This document shows, piece after piece, positions 13,690-23,206 of a DNA stretch of 64,000 nt. Position 1 is the first letter of the stretch; the number at the start of each line of letters is the position of its first letter. The notes beneath the pieces are model-generated. The model worked only from the letters and a program-made list of their open reading frames with translations. It was not told the DNA's origin and did not search any database. The stretch is from Phycomyces blakesleeanus NRRL 1555(-). Taxonomy: Eukaryota > Mucoromycota > Mucoromycetes > Mucorales > Phycomycetaceae. The stretch is from the NCBI RefSeq assembly GCF_001638985.1, contig NW_017265136.1:1384726-1448725 (forward strand), in the 5' to 3' direction. Made by a program: the position numbers and the translations under genes.

Positions 13690-14364
13690 CATAGTTTACA
13701 GTGTTTCTACTTGAGATTGAGACAAATTGAGAAATGTTATAGATGAATCAAAATGTAATTGTATACAATATACTTGCCATTTGTGAACGAAACGAAAATG
13801 GAATTTAAATAGAGAGAAATTATTTTTCAGGCAAACAGACATTGATACTTTGATATTTACCGGTAATTATCTATCTGTCTCAAAGAGACAAATTGTTTAC
13901 TTTACAGCAATTGTATTGTTATTGTTATTGCTATTGTTACTGCTGGATGCTTGTTTTTGTTTGCTTGCCTTTATCAGATCTTTGGAAAGCAGTTGGTAGA
14001 CTGGTTCCTCTCCAAGTTGACAAAACAGTTGCCATCAAATTTTCGCAGCATTAACATCTCGCTGCCACAGTGTATTACAGGTTCTACAGGCCAGTAAAGA
14101 AAGGGCAACTTTGGATCGTCAAAAATTTCAAATATTCTTTTATAAAGTAATCACAACTTGAACATTTCTTTTTTACCCGTATTCAATCCTCGGTGTAGCT
14201 AATATACACCATATATAATGTTTTCCGAAGTCTAACCGCTGAAGGTATTCTTAACGAATCTGAGCACTTGTACAGAAGTAGAAACACAAAATTCAAAAGT
14301 CTAACTGCTTTCCAAAGATCTGATAAAAGTAAGCAAACAGGCAGCAATAATCACAACAATAACG
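13690..14364. repeat. Diverged extra copy of the palindrome's end sequence
   Basis: The segment at about 13695-13990 runs in the same orientation as the right end of the palindrome (about 16845-17020). Shared blocks occur in the same order: acttgagattgagacaaa-like, tctcaaagag-like, a cag preceded by T-rich sequence, then TTGTTA/TTGCTA repeats. Between about 13975 and 14340 there is a second, imperfect inverted pair: a tttatcagatctttggaaag block at 13970-13989 and its reverse complement near 14308-14327. This looks like an older relative of the element that built the palindrome. Confidence 0.55.
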
Positions 14365-14929
14365 ATAATAATCTAGTCACTGTAACATAAAAAGTTTGGC
14401 TCTTTGAGATGTTTAAACAATTACAGGTAAAGTGCCTAAATAACTATCTACTTTGTCTGAAAACTAACTTTTCTTTGTTGAAACATTCCCAAATTTGTCT
14501 CAATCTCGAGTAGAAGCACTGTATTATTTTCTTACTTATGCGAAACTTTCGAAATAGATTTCTGGTAGATGTATCATGTACTAATTATTATTATTAAGCA
14601 AATAGTATTAGATAATGTAAAGTAAGATGGAAGGGAGGGGAGGTCATAGTGTTTGTCTCTTCAAACGATAGAAATATGTATTCGGCATGCGACCTCAACT
14701 AAAAGTCTTAAATATAGCAATATTTAGTAGCAATAAACTCGTCTATAAATATAAAAGGTAACCAATGTAAGAAGTGTGCATTTACTGAAAATGTGACAAG
14801 TTGTTTTATTACTAGCATATATATATATTCTTTTATAGCTTTATACGCATATCTATGTTTTGTAAATAGCCAAGTACAAGGATAATACGTGTTTAGAGAG
14901 AATGTTTATATATTTGTTTATTTATTTAT

Positions 14930-15029
14930 NNNNNNNNNNNNNNNNNNNNNNNNNNNNNNNNNNNNNNNNNNNNNNNNNNNNNNNNNNNNNNNNNNNNNNN
15001 NNNNNNNNNNNNNNNNNNNNNNNNNNNNN
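14930..15029. other. Assembly gap (100 N)
   Basis: Exactly 100 N, the conventional length for a scaffold gap of unknown size. It lies inside the left palindrome arm, where a short-read assembler would be expected to fail. Symmetry predicts about 839 bp of missing sequence, the reverse complement of 15596-16434. Confidence 0.95.
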
Positions 15030-15384
15030 AAAATATGTTCAGGTTAGCTTATGACACCGAATGGGACGTATTCGAGCTGGCTTTAACACGCTGGTGGTCT
15101 TTACATTCGTTACTTACCTGGTGTAAACGTAAACTGGCCTAAAGGAAGGGAAATACAAATAAACAGACGCGTATGCCCTTGAAATAATTCTTTCCTACGC
15201 CAATATAGATGACATCATCATCTATTTGTGATGCAAGCATTCTTAGCCACTGTGAGAAAAAAGGTGCGCTTCAGGGGGTAATTTTAAAAAAATCACATGC
15301 GTTTTACACAATCGCCCTCTGAAACACCCCCTTTTTACCGTAGTGGTTATTTTGGTCTAATAAATTCTCTCACAGTGGCTAAGA

Positions 15385-16192
15385 ATGCTTGCATCACAAA
15401 TAGATGATGATGTCATCTATATTGGCGTAGGAAAGAATTATTTCAAGGGCATACGCGTCTGTTTATTTGTATTTCCCTTCCTTTAGGCCAGTTTACGTTT
15501 ACACCAGGTAAGTAACGAATGTAAAGACCACCAGCGTGTTAAAGCCAGCTCGAATACGTCCCATTCGGTGTCATAAGCTAACCTGAACATATTTTCGCCT
15601 TTTTCTTTTTTAAAGAGGCGCTCCATATTTTCAACTTTGGCAGATTCAAGAAAACGAGTGAATGGCTAATGCTACCAACCTCATGCGCATTACTCTTGAA
15701 CAAGATCTAACTTTTTATTTGTTATTTACAATAGACTGACAGCAAGAAATAGTCAGAAGCCTAGAAAACACTCCTGTTCTTGTTCTTGTGTGCAAAAATC
15801 TGCTGCTAATCTCCATGCTTACTACTTATCAATTTGACATGAAAAGATATTAACGTGTTTTGTCTGCATAATTTTTTTTTCAAAAATAAAATAGCGGTCC
15901 AGCGGGCGAGTTCATTAGAGTACGCGAGTACTTTGGTGAGCTCCTTAATCGGTGAGTAATCGTTCTAAAACATAAGCTAAAGCAAAACATCTCAGCATTT
16001 TATCTTGTTCTTATTTTGTATATAACGAGGTTCAAGCCAACAGGTTAACCTTCGGGACCCTGACTGAGCTCTGGTGGTGTCCAGGATTCTGAGTACGAGG
16101 CCGAGGGTTTCAAGGCATTGCGCCAACTTCTTTTTTTGATGCTTAGTCGTCCTTCATCTCGGTGTTGTGCTGATCCACCGGATGTCGTATAA
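15385..16192 (+). other. Gene-like, possibly spliced sequence inside the palindrome arm
   Basis: Not recognised. The arm shows good splice signals and open exons. A pyrimidine tract and cttag lead to a small exon at 15487-15507 followed by a gtaagt donor. A strong pyrimidine tract and aaag lead to 15616-15710, which in the joined frame reads TPEALHIFNFGRFKKTSEWL and ends at a stop. An acceptor near 15894 opens a segment reading AGEFIRVREYFGELLNR up to a gtgagt donor at 15952. A last open stretch, about 16060-16192, reads VQDSEYEAEGFKALRQLL and ends in a stop. I could not join all segments in one frame, so this may be a decayed gene or captured exons. By symmetry a second copy lies on the opposite strand, mostly inside the gap. 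Confidence 0.35.
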
Positions 16193-16999
16193 GTGAGATG
16201 TCCCCAACTTCGTACTGTGTTTTTAGTTAGTTTTTTTTCTCGTTGGGTCCGTTTTTTTCTGCGTGTTTGTTTTTGCAGGTACGTACTTTTATATTTCTTT
16301 CTTTCTTTCTTTTTTATTACAGCAGATTTTGAAGCACAAGAACAAGATGTGGAGCACCGATGGGCCTTCCCTGGATAGGCATTTAGGATTTACCGACTGG
16401 AATTATATATATACCTAATATTTACCTTCAATAAATAAATAAATAAACAAATATATAAACATTCTCTCTAAACACGTATTATCCTTGTACTTGGCTATTT
16501 ACAAAACATAGATATGCGTATAAAGCTATAAAAGAATATATATATATGCTAGTAATAAAACAACTTGTCACATTTTCAGTAAATGCACACTTCTTACATT
16601 GGTTACCTTTTATATTTATAGACGAGTTTATTGCTACTAAATATTGCTATATTTAAGACTTTTAGTTGAGGTCGCATGCCGAATACATATTTCTATCGTT
16701 TGAAGAGACAAACACTATGACCTCCCCTCCCTTCCATCTTACTTTACATTATCTAATACTATTTGCTTAATAATAATAATTAGTACATGATACATCTACC
16801 AGAAATCTATTTCGAAAGTTTCGCATAAGTAAGAAAATAATACAGTGCTTCTACTCGAGATTGAGACAAATTTGGGAATGTTTCAACAAAGAAAAGTTAG
16901 TTTTCAGACAAAGTAGATAGTTATTTAGGCACTTTACCTGTAATTGTTTAAACATCTCAAAGAGCCAAACTTTTTATGTTACAGTGACTAGATTATTAT

Positions 17000-19308
17000 T
17001 GCTGTTGCTATCGCTACTTTTACTGGGACGACGTTTCCTAGTTGGGGACGACATTTTGATTATATTGGGCCACAAATTGTGGCCTTGTTCCTGGCATGGA
17101 ATAATTATATCTGGTCCATAAGGCTACAGAATATTTGTATCATTTTTTGTACTTTGCGAAAAATAAATAAAAATAAAAGGGTGGGTGGGAATTAACATCT
17201 GGTGTTTCTAGGCTCTGGTAATATATATGTGAAAGAAAGACAAAGGCACTATACGCGTAAAAAGGCCAATACATAGTAGAATATCCAACAAGATTGAGTC
17301 ACAATTTAATTACAGTAATTTCTTATAGTCTTTTGCATAAATGGCTATTGATATAGTGTATTTGCGATTAATTATTATTATCTCTTTATTGTCAATCCTG
17401 AATTTAGGGCTACTAATTGAATATACTGGATTTTTCTTTGGATGAGACATTTTATTATTAAATTGCCCAAAGTCGGACTGTAACTCTTAAAAGAAGGAGA
17501 GATATTTGCCTGAAGAGAGATCGCTGAACACACAAAGTGTGAAGATAAAGTAGTAAGCTAATACATACAATGAATGTGTTGTATTTTTTCAAGAGACACT
17601 ATTCTGCCCTGAAGGATTAGAGAAAGACACCGGGCCCCGGACAAGTAGTCACAATTAATTGGCCCAGTTAGATAGAAATGTCGTGCCCGTAAGATTTCTG
17701 GTTAAATGAATAAGGTTGATGCTGTGATATCAATTATAGGGTATCAAAACCCTAATATATTCTACCGAAAGACTTGCCTTTTTAATATATAAAATAAAAT
17801 ATAAAATGCTAATTACACCGTAAAAAACCTTCAATATATATATATATTTACTCTGATTTGCAATTAAACATTTTTATTTGTATTTTACATAATTCAGTTA
17901 CAAGAGCTGCCTAGAAGATATATGTGATCAATACATTTCATTTAGCTTATTGATTTGACAATTTTTGCTTCTTAGTTTTTTCTTGTATACAAACAACAAA
18001 ATGATACAGAAAACGGGGCAGAATGTGCACCAACTTTTATATGGTATAGTATGTGCAAGTTAAATGACCGATAACATCTATGTTATGTTATTTATAATAG
18101 AGCCATGATGTATCTATTATTCCATAATTGAACCAAGAAGGATTTCCAGAAAAACAACATAAAAATAAGGTATTGTTATGAACGAGGGTTAATTTTGTTT
18201 AGATATGTGCATTCTCTAGTAGCTTGTACACCACGTTCTAGTGCTTAATATTTATCTCATCAGTTAATCTTTTTTTTGTTGGTTTTGGGAACAAATGAGA
18301 GATATGATAAGGAGGATCTTGGATTCTTATCTAACTTTGTCCTTCCATTTGATTGAATAATAAACAAGAAGAGAAGAACGTCAAACAAACAAACAAGCTT
18401 TGAGATTGTGCATGGAGCTATTAGGTTCAGTAACTTTAAAAATAAAGCACAGAAGTTACTAAAATATTACCTATGACTCTTGAATATGTGTGCACAGATG
18501 ATTCAAACAAGAGAATAACGACTGACAGCCATATCTGTTTATTTAGCCTAGAGTTACACAGAATGAACCCCACATACAAGACTGCTGATGGTGGGAGGGC
18601 TTTTGTTGTTCGTCGGATAAGTATTAATTTGCAAAACATTAACTGATCTTTAAGGATTTGCTTAGATATCTTTCTCCAATAAAATATAGGTATAATTTAT
18701 AGATGAGTCATGTTACGCAAGAAAAGATATAGGTGATCTAACGACAAGGCAGACAAGTCCTGGTTCCAAGGTCCTCACGCCGATCCTTGGGACGATAGAA
18801 TGAGATGGCGTGGTTTATCTGTAGAGATAAGATAACCCCAATCGAGATGAAATACAGAAACAGTAAATTAAACTTGAGCTCTGTCCGGGTCATAGAAGGG
18901 GTCATTTCCTTATCTCTGTGTGCTATCGGAGATCCTCGCGATGTTGAGTTGCATGGCCGCTTCTATAGCAGCTGTAACAAAAAAAAGAGTATAACGGTCT
19001 TGGTGGTGAGGTGTTAAAGGTCTTTATATACCACCAACAAACAATCGATAGAATATTATCCAATCAAAAATCATCTATTAATCAAGCGCCGATCCACTAA
19101 CCTTCATCCTTACACTTAAAATCCTAAAGAAGCAAAAGCATAATCCTATGAGTCAGCTTCACTTGAAGGTAAAGTCCAGTCCAGTCCAGTCCAGCCGATA
19201 GCGGGGATTCTTCGTTATCTTTTTTAAAAAACGCAGTCCGCATTTATATTTATGCCCCCTCTCTTTCTACACCGATTCAAGCTTGTTTCTTCATCTCCTG
19301 CATAAACA
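17000..19308. other. Intergenic: right flank of the palindrome and glutamine synthetase promoter
   Basis: AT-rich with no convincing coding sequence; the frames at 18436-18639 and 18805-19017 lack family features. The last 500 bp before the glutamine synthetase start carry clustered GATA motifs (listed separately). A four-unit AGTCC repeat occupies 19173-19192. Confidence 0.5.
18815..19220. promoter_or_regulatory. GATA-factor binding sites upstream of glutamine synthetase
   Basis: TTATCT at 18815-18820 is followed by GATAAGATAA at 18826-18835. That is three GATA cores within 21 bp, one on the opposite strand. More TTATCT sites lie at about 18910-18915 and 19215-19220. Paired HGATAR sites are the classic targets of fungal nitrogen GATA factors (AreA/Gat1 and their repressors). 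Their position, 90-500 bp before a glutamine synthetase start, makes nitrogen control plausible. Sequence presence is direct; function is inferred. Confidence 0.5.
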
Positions 19309-21747
19309 ATGGCCCACGAAGCTCGTCTTAACACTGTCGTCGAGAGTCTCACCAGAGCTCCTCGCAACGTCCAATTCCCCGTCAAGAATGGCCGTCTGCA
19401 GTCAATTTCCGAGATTTTTGGTGAGAATGTCTTCTCTCTCAAGGAAATGTCAAAGATGCTCCCCAAGCCCGTCTTCAAGAAGTTCACCGAACAATTGAAG
19501 GGTGGTCGCAGCATGGACAAGCCTACCGCCGATGCCATTGCTCACGCAGTTAAGGTCTGGTCTATTGAGCGCGGTGCTACCCACTTCACCCACTGGTTCC
19601 AGCCTTTGAACGACTCCACTGCCGAAAAGCACGATGCTTTCTTGACAATGAAAACTAGCTACGCTAATGGATTCGAGGAGGTAAGATATAAGCAAAACGG
19701 CATACATCATTGGTTCCGCGACTTATTCACACTATACTAGACCACTGCCATCGATACCTTCTCTGGATCCCAGTTGTTGCAGTCTGAGCCAGACGCTTCT
19801 TCTTTCCCCTCCGGTGGTATGCGTACTACTTTTGAGGCACGTGGTTACACTGTTTGGGATACCAAGAGGTATGTAACCTTGGATACACTCGTATAAGCAT
19901 ACTAACTTATTATACTTTAGCCCTATGTTTATTCAGGATGGTCCTCATGGTACCTCGATCCTCTATATTCCATCCGTCTTTATTTCTTACAACGGTGAGG
20001 CTCTTGATGAGAAGTCCGTCCTCCTGAGATCCTCTGAAATCATGATCAAGACCACTCTTGAGTTTCTCAACTTGATTGAGCCCGCTGATGATGAAGGTAT
20101 GTTGTGGATACGATTAAGGGGTAAATTTTGGTTATTTACCGGTGCGCCACAGATCATCCTCGCGCCAAGCATGTCTACACTACTCTCGGTACCGAGCAAG
20201 AATTCTTCTTCATTGACCGCGCTCTCTATACCCTCCGTCCCGATCTCAAGATTGCTGGCCGTACCCTTCTTGGTGGTCTCCCCCCTCGTCACCAGCAGTT
20301 GGAGGACCACTACTTTGGTAAGATCCCCACTCGTGTCTTGGCTGCCATTAGTGAGTGTGAGTTCGAGCTTGCCAGACTTGGTGTCCCCATCAAGACTCGT
20401 CACAATGAAGTAGCCCCTGCCCAGTTCGAGGTTGCTCCTATCTTTGAGGAGTCTATGCTCTCTGTTGATCACAACTTGTTGACCATGGATGTTCTCCACC
20501 GTGTTGCCCATCGCCACAAGCTCAAGGTTCTCTTCCACGAGAAGCCTTTCCGTGGTGTCAACGGTTCCGGCAAGCACTGCAACTGGTCTTGTGCCACTGA
20601 CCAGGGTGACAACTTGCTCGATCCTTCTGCTACTCCTGAGACCAATTACCGTTTCTTGCTCTTCCTTGTTGCCATCCTTAAGGGTGTCCTCGATCACGGT
20701 GATCTTCTCCGTGCCGGTATTGCCTCGGCTTCTAACGACCACCGTCTCGGTGCCCATGAGGCTCCCCCTGGTATCATCTCCGTCTTCCTCGGAAGCCAGC
20801 TCGATGAGGTCCTCAATGCCATTGAGGAGGGTCGTCCTGTCACCAACTACGATGACGCACACATGAAGAACGTCCGTGTCGACGGTACCGTTCTTGACTT
20901 GAAGGTCGCTGCTCTCCCCAGCATTGCCCGTGATTTGACCGATCGTAACCGTACCTCTCCCTTTGCCTTTACCGGTAACAAGTTCGAGTTCCGCGCCGTC
21001 GGTTCCAAGCAGTCTCCTTCTTTCCCCGTCACTCTTCTCAACTCTGCTGTCGCTTCTGCTCTTCAGGAGGTCAATGCTGCTCTTAAGAAGCAGATGGGTA
21101 AGAAGTCCGTTGCTTCCGATGCCGACAAGCTTGTCGTCATCCGCGAGTTCATCAAAAAGACCAAGGCCATCCGTTTCGAGGGTGATAACTACACTGATGC
21201 CTGGGCCGCTGAAGCTGCCAAGCGTGGTCTTCCCAACATTAGAAAGAGTGTTGATGCCTTTGGCTGCATCTTGAAAAAGGAGAACGCCGATATGTTGAAG
21301 CGTCTTGGCGTCTTCTCCCATGCTGAGCTTGAGTCTCGTGTCCATATCTTGACTGAGAAATATGCTAAGGATGTCACTATTGAGGCTCAGACCTTGTTAA
21401 CCATGGTCACTCAGCAAGTTCTTCCTGCCGCATACCAGTACCGTCGTGAGTTGGCCGAGTCTGCCTCAGCCATGAAGAACATTGGCGTTGAGTCCACACC
21501 CGAAATCGAGCTCTTGAACGAGCTTACTCCTCTCGTCCGCAACCTCCAGCTTCGCACCAACGATCTCAAGAACGTTATGGATGAGATGCTCAAGGTTGAG
21601 GAGCTCCTCCCATTGGCCCATGGCGCACAGAAGAAGGTTATCCCCTGTATGGATGCCGTTCGCTCTCTTGCTGATCAGCTCGAGTGCCTTGTTTCTGACA
21701 AGCTCTGGCCCTTGCCCAAGTACACCGAACTCTTCTTGAACATCTAA
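19309..21747 (+). CDS. Glutamine synthetase, type III (GlnN-like)
   Basis: Exons 19309-19680, 19741-19868, 19921-20096 and 20153-21747 keep phase and give 756 aa, a normal size for GSIII. It makes glutamine from glutamate, ammonium and ATP. GSIII hallmarks are present in order: [74 protein letters not shown] and the C-terminal helices after [11 protein letters not shown]. These differ from the short eukaryotic GSII. The last exon has a strong preference for C-ending codons (gtc, ctc, atc, aag), unlike its neighbours, which points to high expression. GATA sites lie upstream. The codon bias also creates a long, spurious antisense open frame. The call as GSIII is firm. Whether it is a fungal-wide gene or an acquired one cannot be decided without a tree. 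Confidence 0.95.
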
Positions 21748-21976
21748 AACATCAAATCACTCTATCCCCTTCACTCTAGTTACATGTCCCAACTTCGCAT
21801 ATTGTATCTATGTCAATGAACATAAGAAAACACAAATAGTATACAATTATCCAATTCCATAAATTTACCCATTCAATCAATCAATCAATTATAAAAATAT
21901 AAATAAAAAGTCTGAATTTCCCAAGGGCGTCTTGTCTTTCACAAAAATAAAATAATAATATCGGGACTCAATCTTA

Positions 21977-23206
21977 ATGATGCAGGATGAATATTCATTA
22001 CCTTCAATGTATTCAAATACACCAGCTGGAATTACTCGCAAATCACCTGGCGAAGACTCTGAAGATTCATTAGAAGATCCTAATGACCTTCTCGCTGATT
22101 CCTCTTCACCATTGCGAGGAACCTACCGTGATCACCACAACGGTGACAACCAACTAGCATGGTTAATGCTATGGACCGCACTTTCGATGCTTCTCATGAC
22201 AGTAATCCCGGTCCTAGCTGATATTCCCGACATAAATCCTTGGTTCAATGGCAACACACTCTGGCGGCTATTCGACCCTGTAATCACCTTGCCACTTAAT
22301 TTGTTCGTTATAACCAGGGCTGATGTTATGGTCACAGGAGGAAGATCCCGTAACTGTAAGAAGAGCATTATTATCATACTATTACTAATACCAATAATAA
22401 TAATACTAAACACTACATATCTTGTGTTTTATAGGTGGCTTTTTAAGCGAACAAAGTATCGGTTGGTTGTTATGGGCTATTGGCGCGGGAATTTATGTCC
22501 AAGGACATGGGATGCATACTGCTGCAGCATTGTTCAAGGTAAGAAAACTATTAGTTAGGACCAGTTTCAAAATATGATAATATAATAACTAGATAACTAT
22601 GTTGAAGATAATTAACTGCTTTATCTGGCTTGCAGCATCCTATCGAAGATTTCAACTTGGCCCACCCTGAATTGGTGACACAGTATCCAATTTTGCATGA
22701 AATGTACCTTAACATGGAGGATTTATGGGAGCATAAGATTGCACATTATATGTATGCATTTGGAGGGATGTGGATGTCTTGGGCTCAGATATATGTATTC
22801 CGTAACCAAGTCCATGGCCCACTGCCGAAATTTCCTAAGATTGTCTGGGCATTGGGATCTTTTATATATGGTCTACTACTAGCAGGTGTGGCTATTGAGT
22901 TTCCTGCTGGTTTGATAGGTAAGCTCGCATACTATATAGGCACACACATATATATATATATATCACGTTTCTAAATATCAATACATGTCAGTCGGACTCG
23001 TTTATACAACGGTTATTGGGTCAATTTGCGTTGCAACTATTTTACTAAATAAGAGAAGTCTACCACACGGAGGTCTGCTTACAATGGGAAGACGAATGGT
23101 ACCCCAGTACTATCTTGGATCCTGTGTAGTTGGACTTATTATTATAATTGGATGGTTAGGAAAATATGGATTCAAAAATAGAAAAGAATCTGGGGTTGCA
23201 ACTTAG
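21977..23206 (+). CDS. Multi-pass membrane protein of unknown function
   Basis: Four exons: 21977-22355, 22435-22538, 22636-22918 and 22992-23206, all in phase, about 326 aa. A polar N-terminus of about 60 residues with Ser/Asp/Glu clusters is followed by roughly six or seven hydrophobic segments (LAWLMLWTALSMLLMTVIPV, PVITLPLNLFVI, IGWLLWAIGAGIYV, FPKIVWALGSFIYGLLLAGV, GLVYTTVIGSICVATILL, SCVVGLIIIIGWLG). Histidines cluster at membrane edges: GHGMHTAAALF, the FKHPIEDFNLAHPE loop and WEHKIAHYMYAFGG. This pattern suggests a metal or heme site, but I do not recognise the family. It begins 229 bp after glutamine synthetase on the same strand. Confidence 0.75.

Larger units (their letters stand above)
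14365..16999. repeat. Giant perfect palindrome interrupted by an assembly gap
   Basis: Two reverse-complement pairs share one structure. The outer pair is 14365-14929 with 16435-16999 (565 bp, paired coordinates summing to 31364). The inner pair is 15030-15257 with 15368-15595 (228 bp, sum 30625). Where I compared them I saw no mismatch, and the constant sum at both ends of each pair rules out net indels. The sums differ by 739, so the palindrome is symmetric only if the 100-N gap represents 839 bp. That equals the unpaired right-arm stretch 15596-16434 exactly. The inferred intact element has two 1632-bp arms and a 110-bp centre, about 3374 bp. It could be a head-to-head insertion of a mobile element, a fold-back element, or an assembly or cloning inversion artefact. 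Confidence 0.85.

Noticed and set aside
14365..16999. LTR retrotransposon with long terminal repeats
   Set aside because: The long repeats are inverted, not direct, and no reverse transcriptase or integrase sequence lies between them.
19987..21345. Very long minus-strand open frame (452 aa) opposite glutamine synthetase
   Set aside because: It mirrors the C-ending codon bias of the sense gene, has low-complexity composition and no family resemblance.
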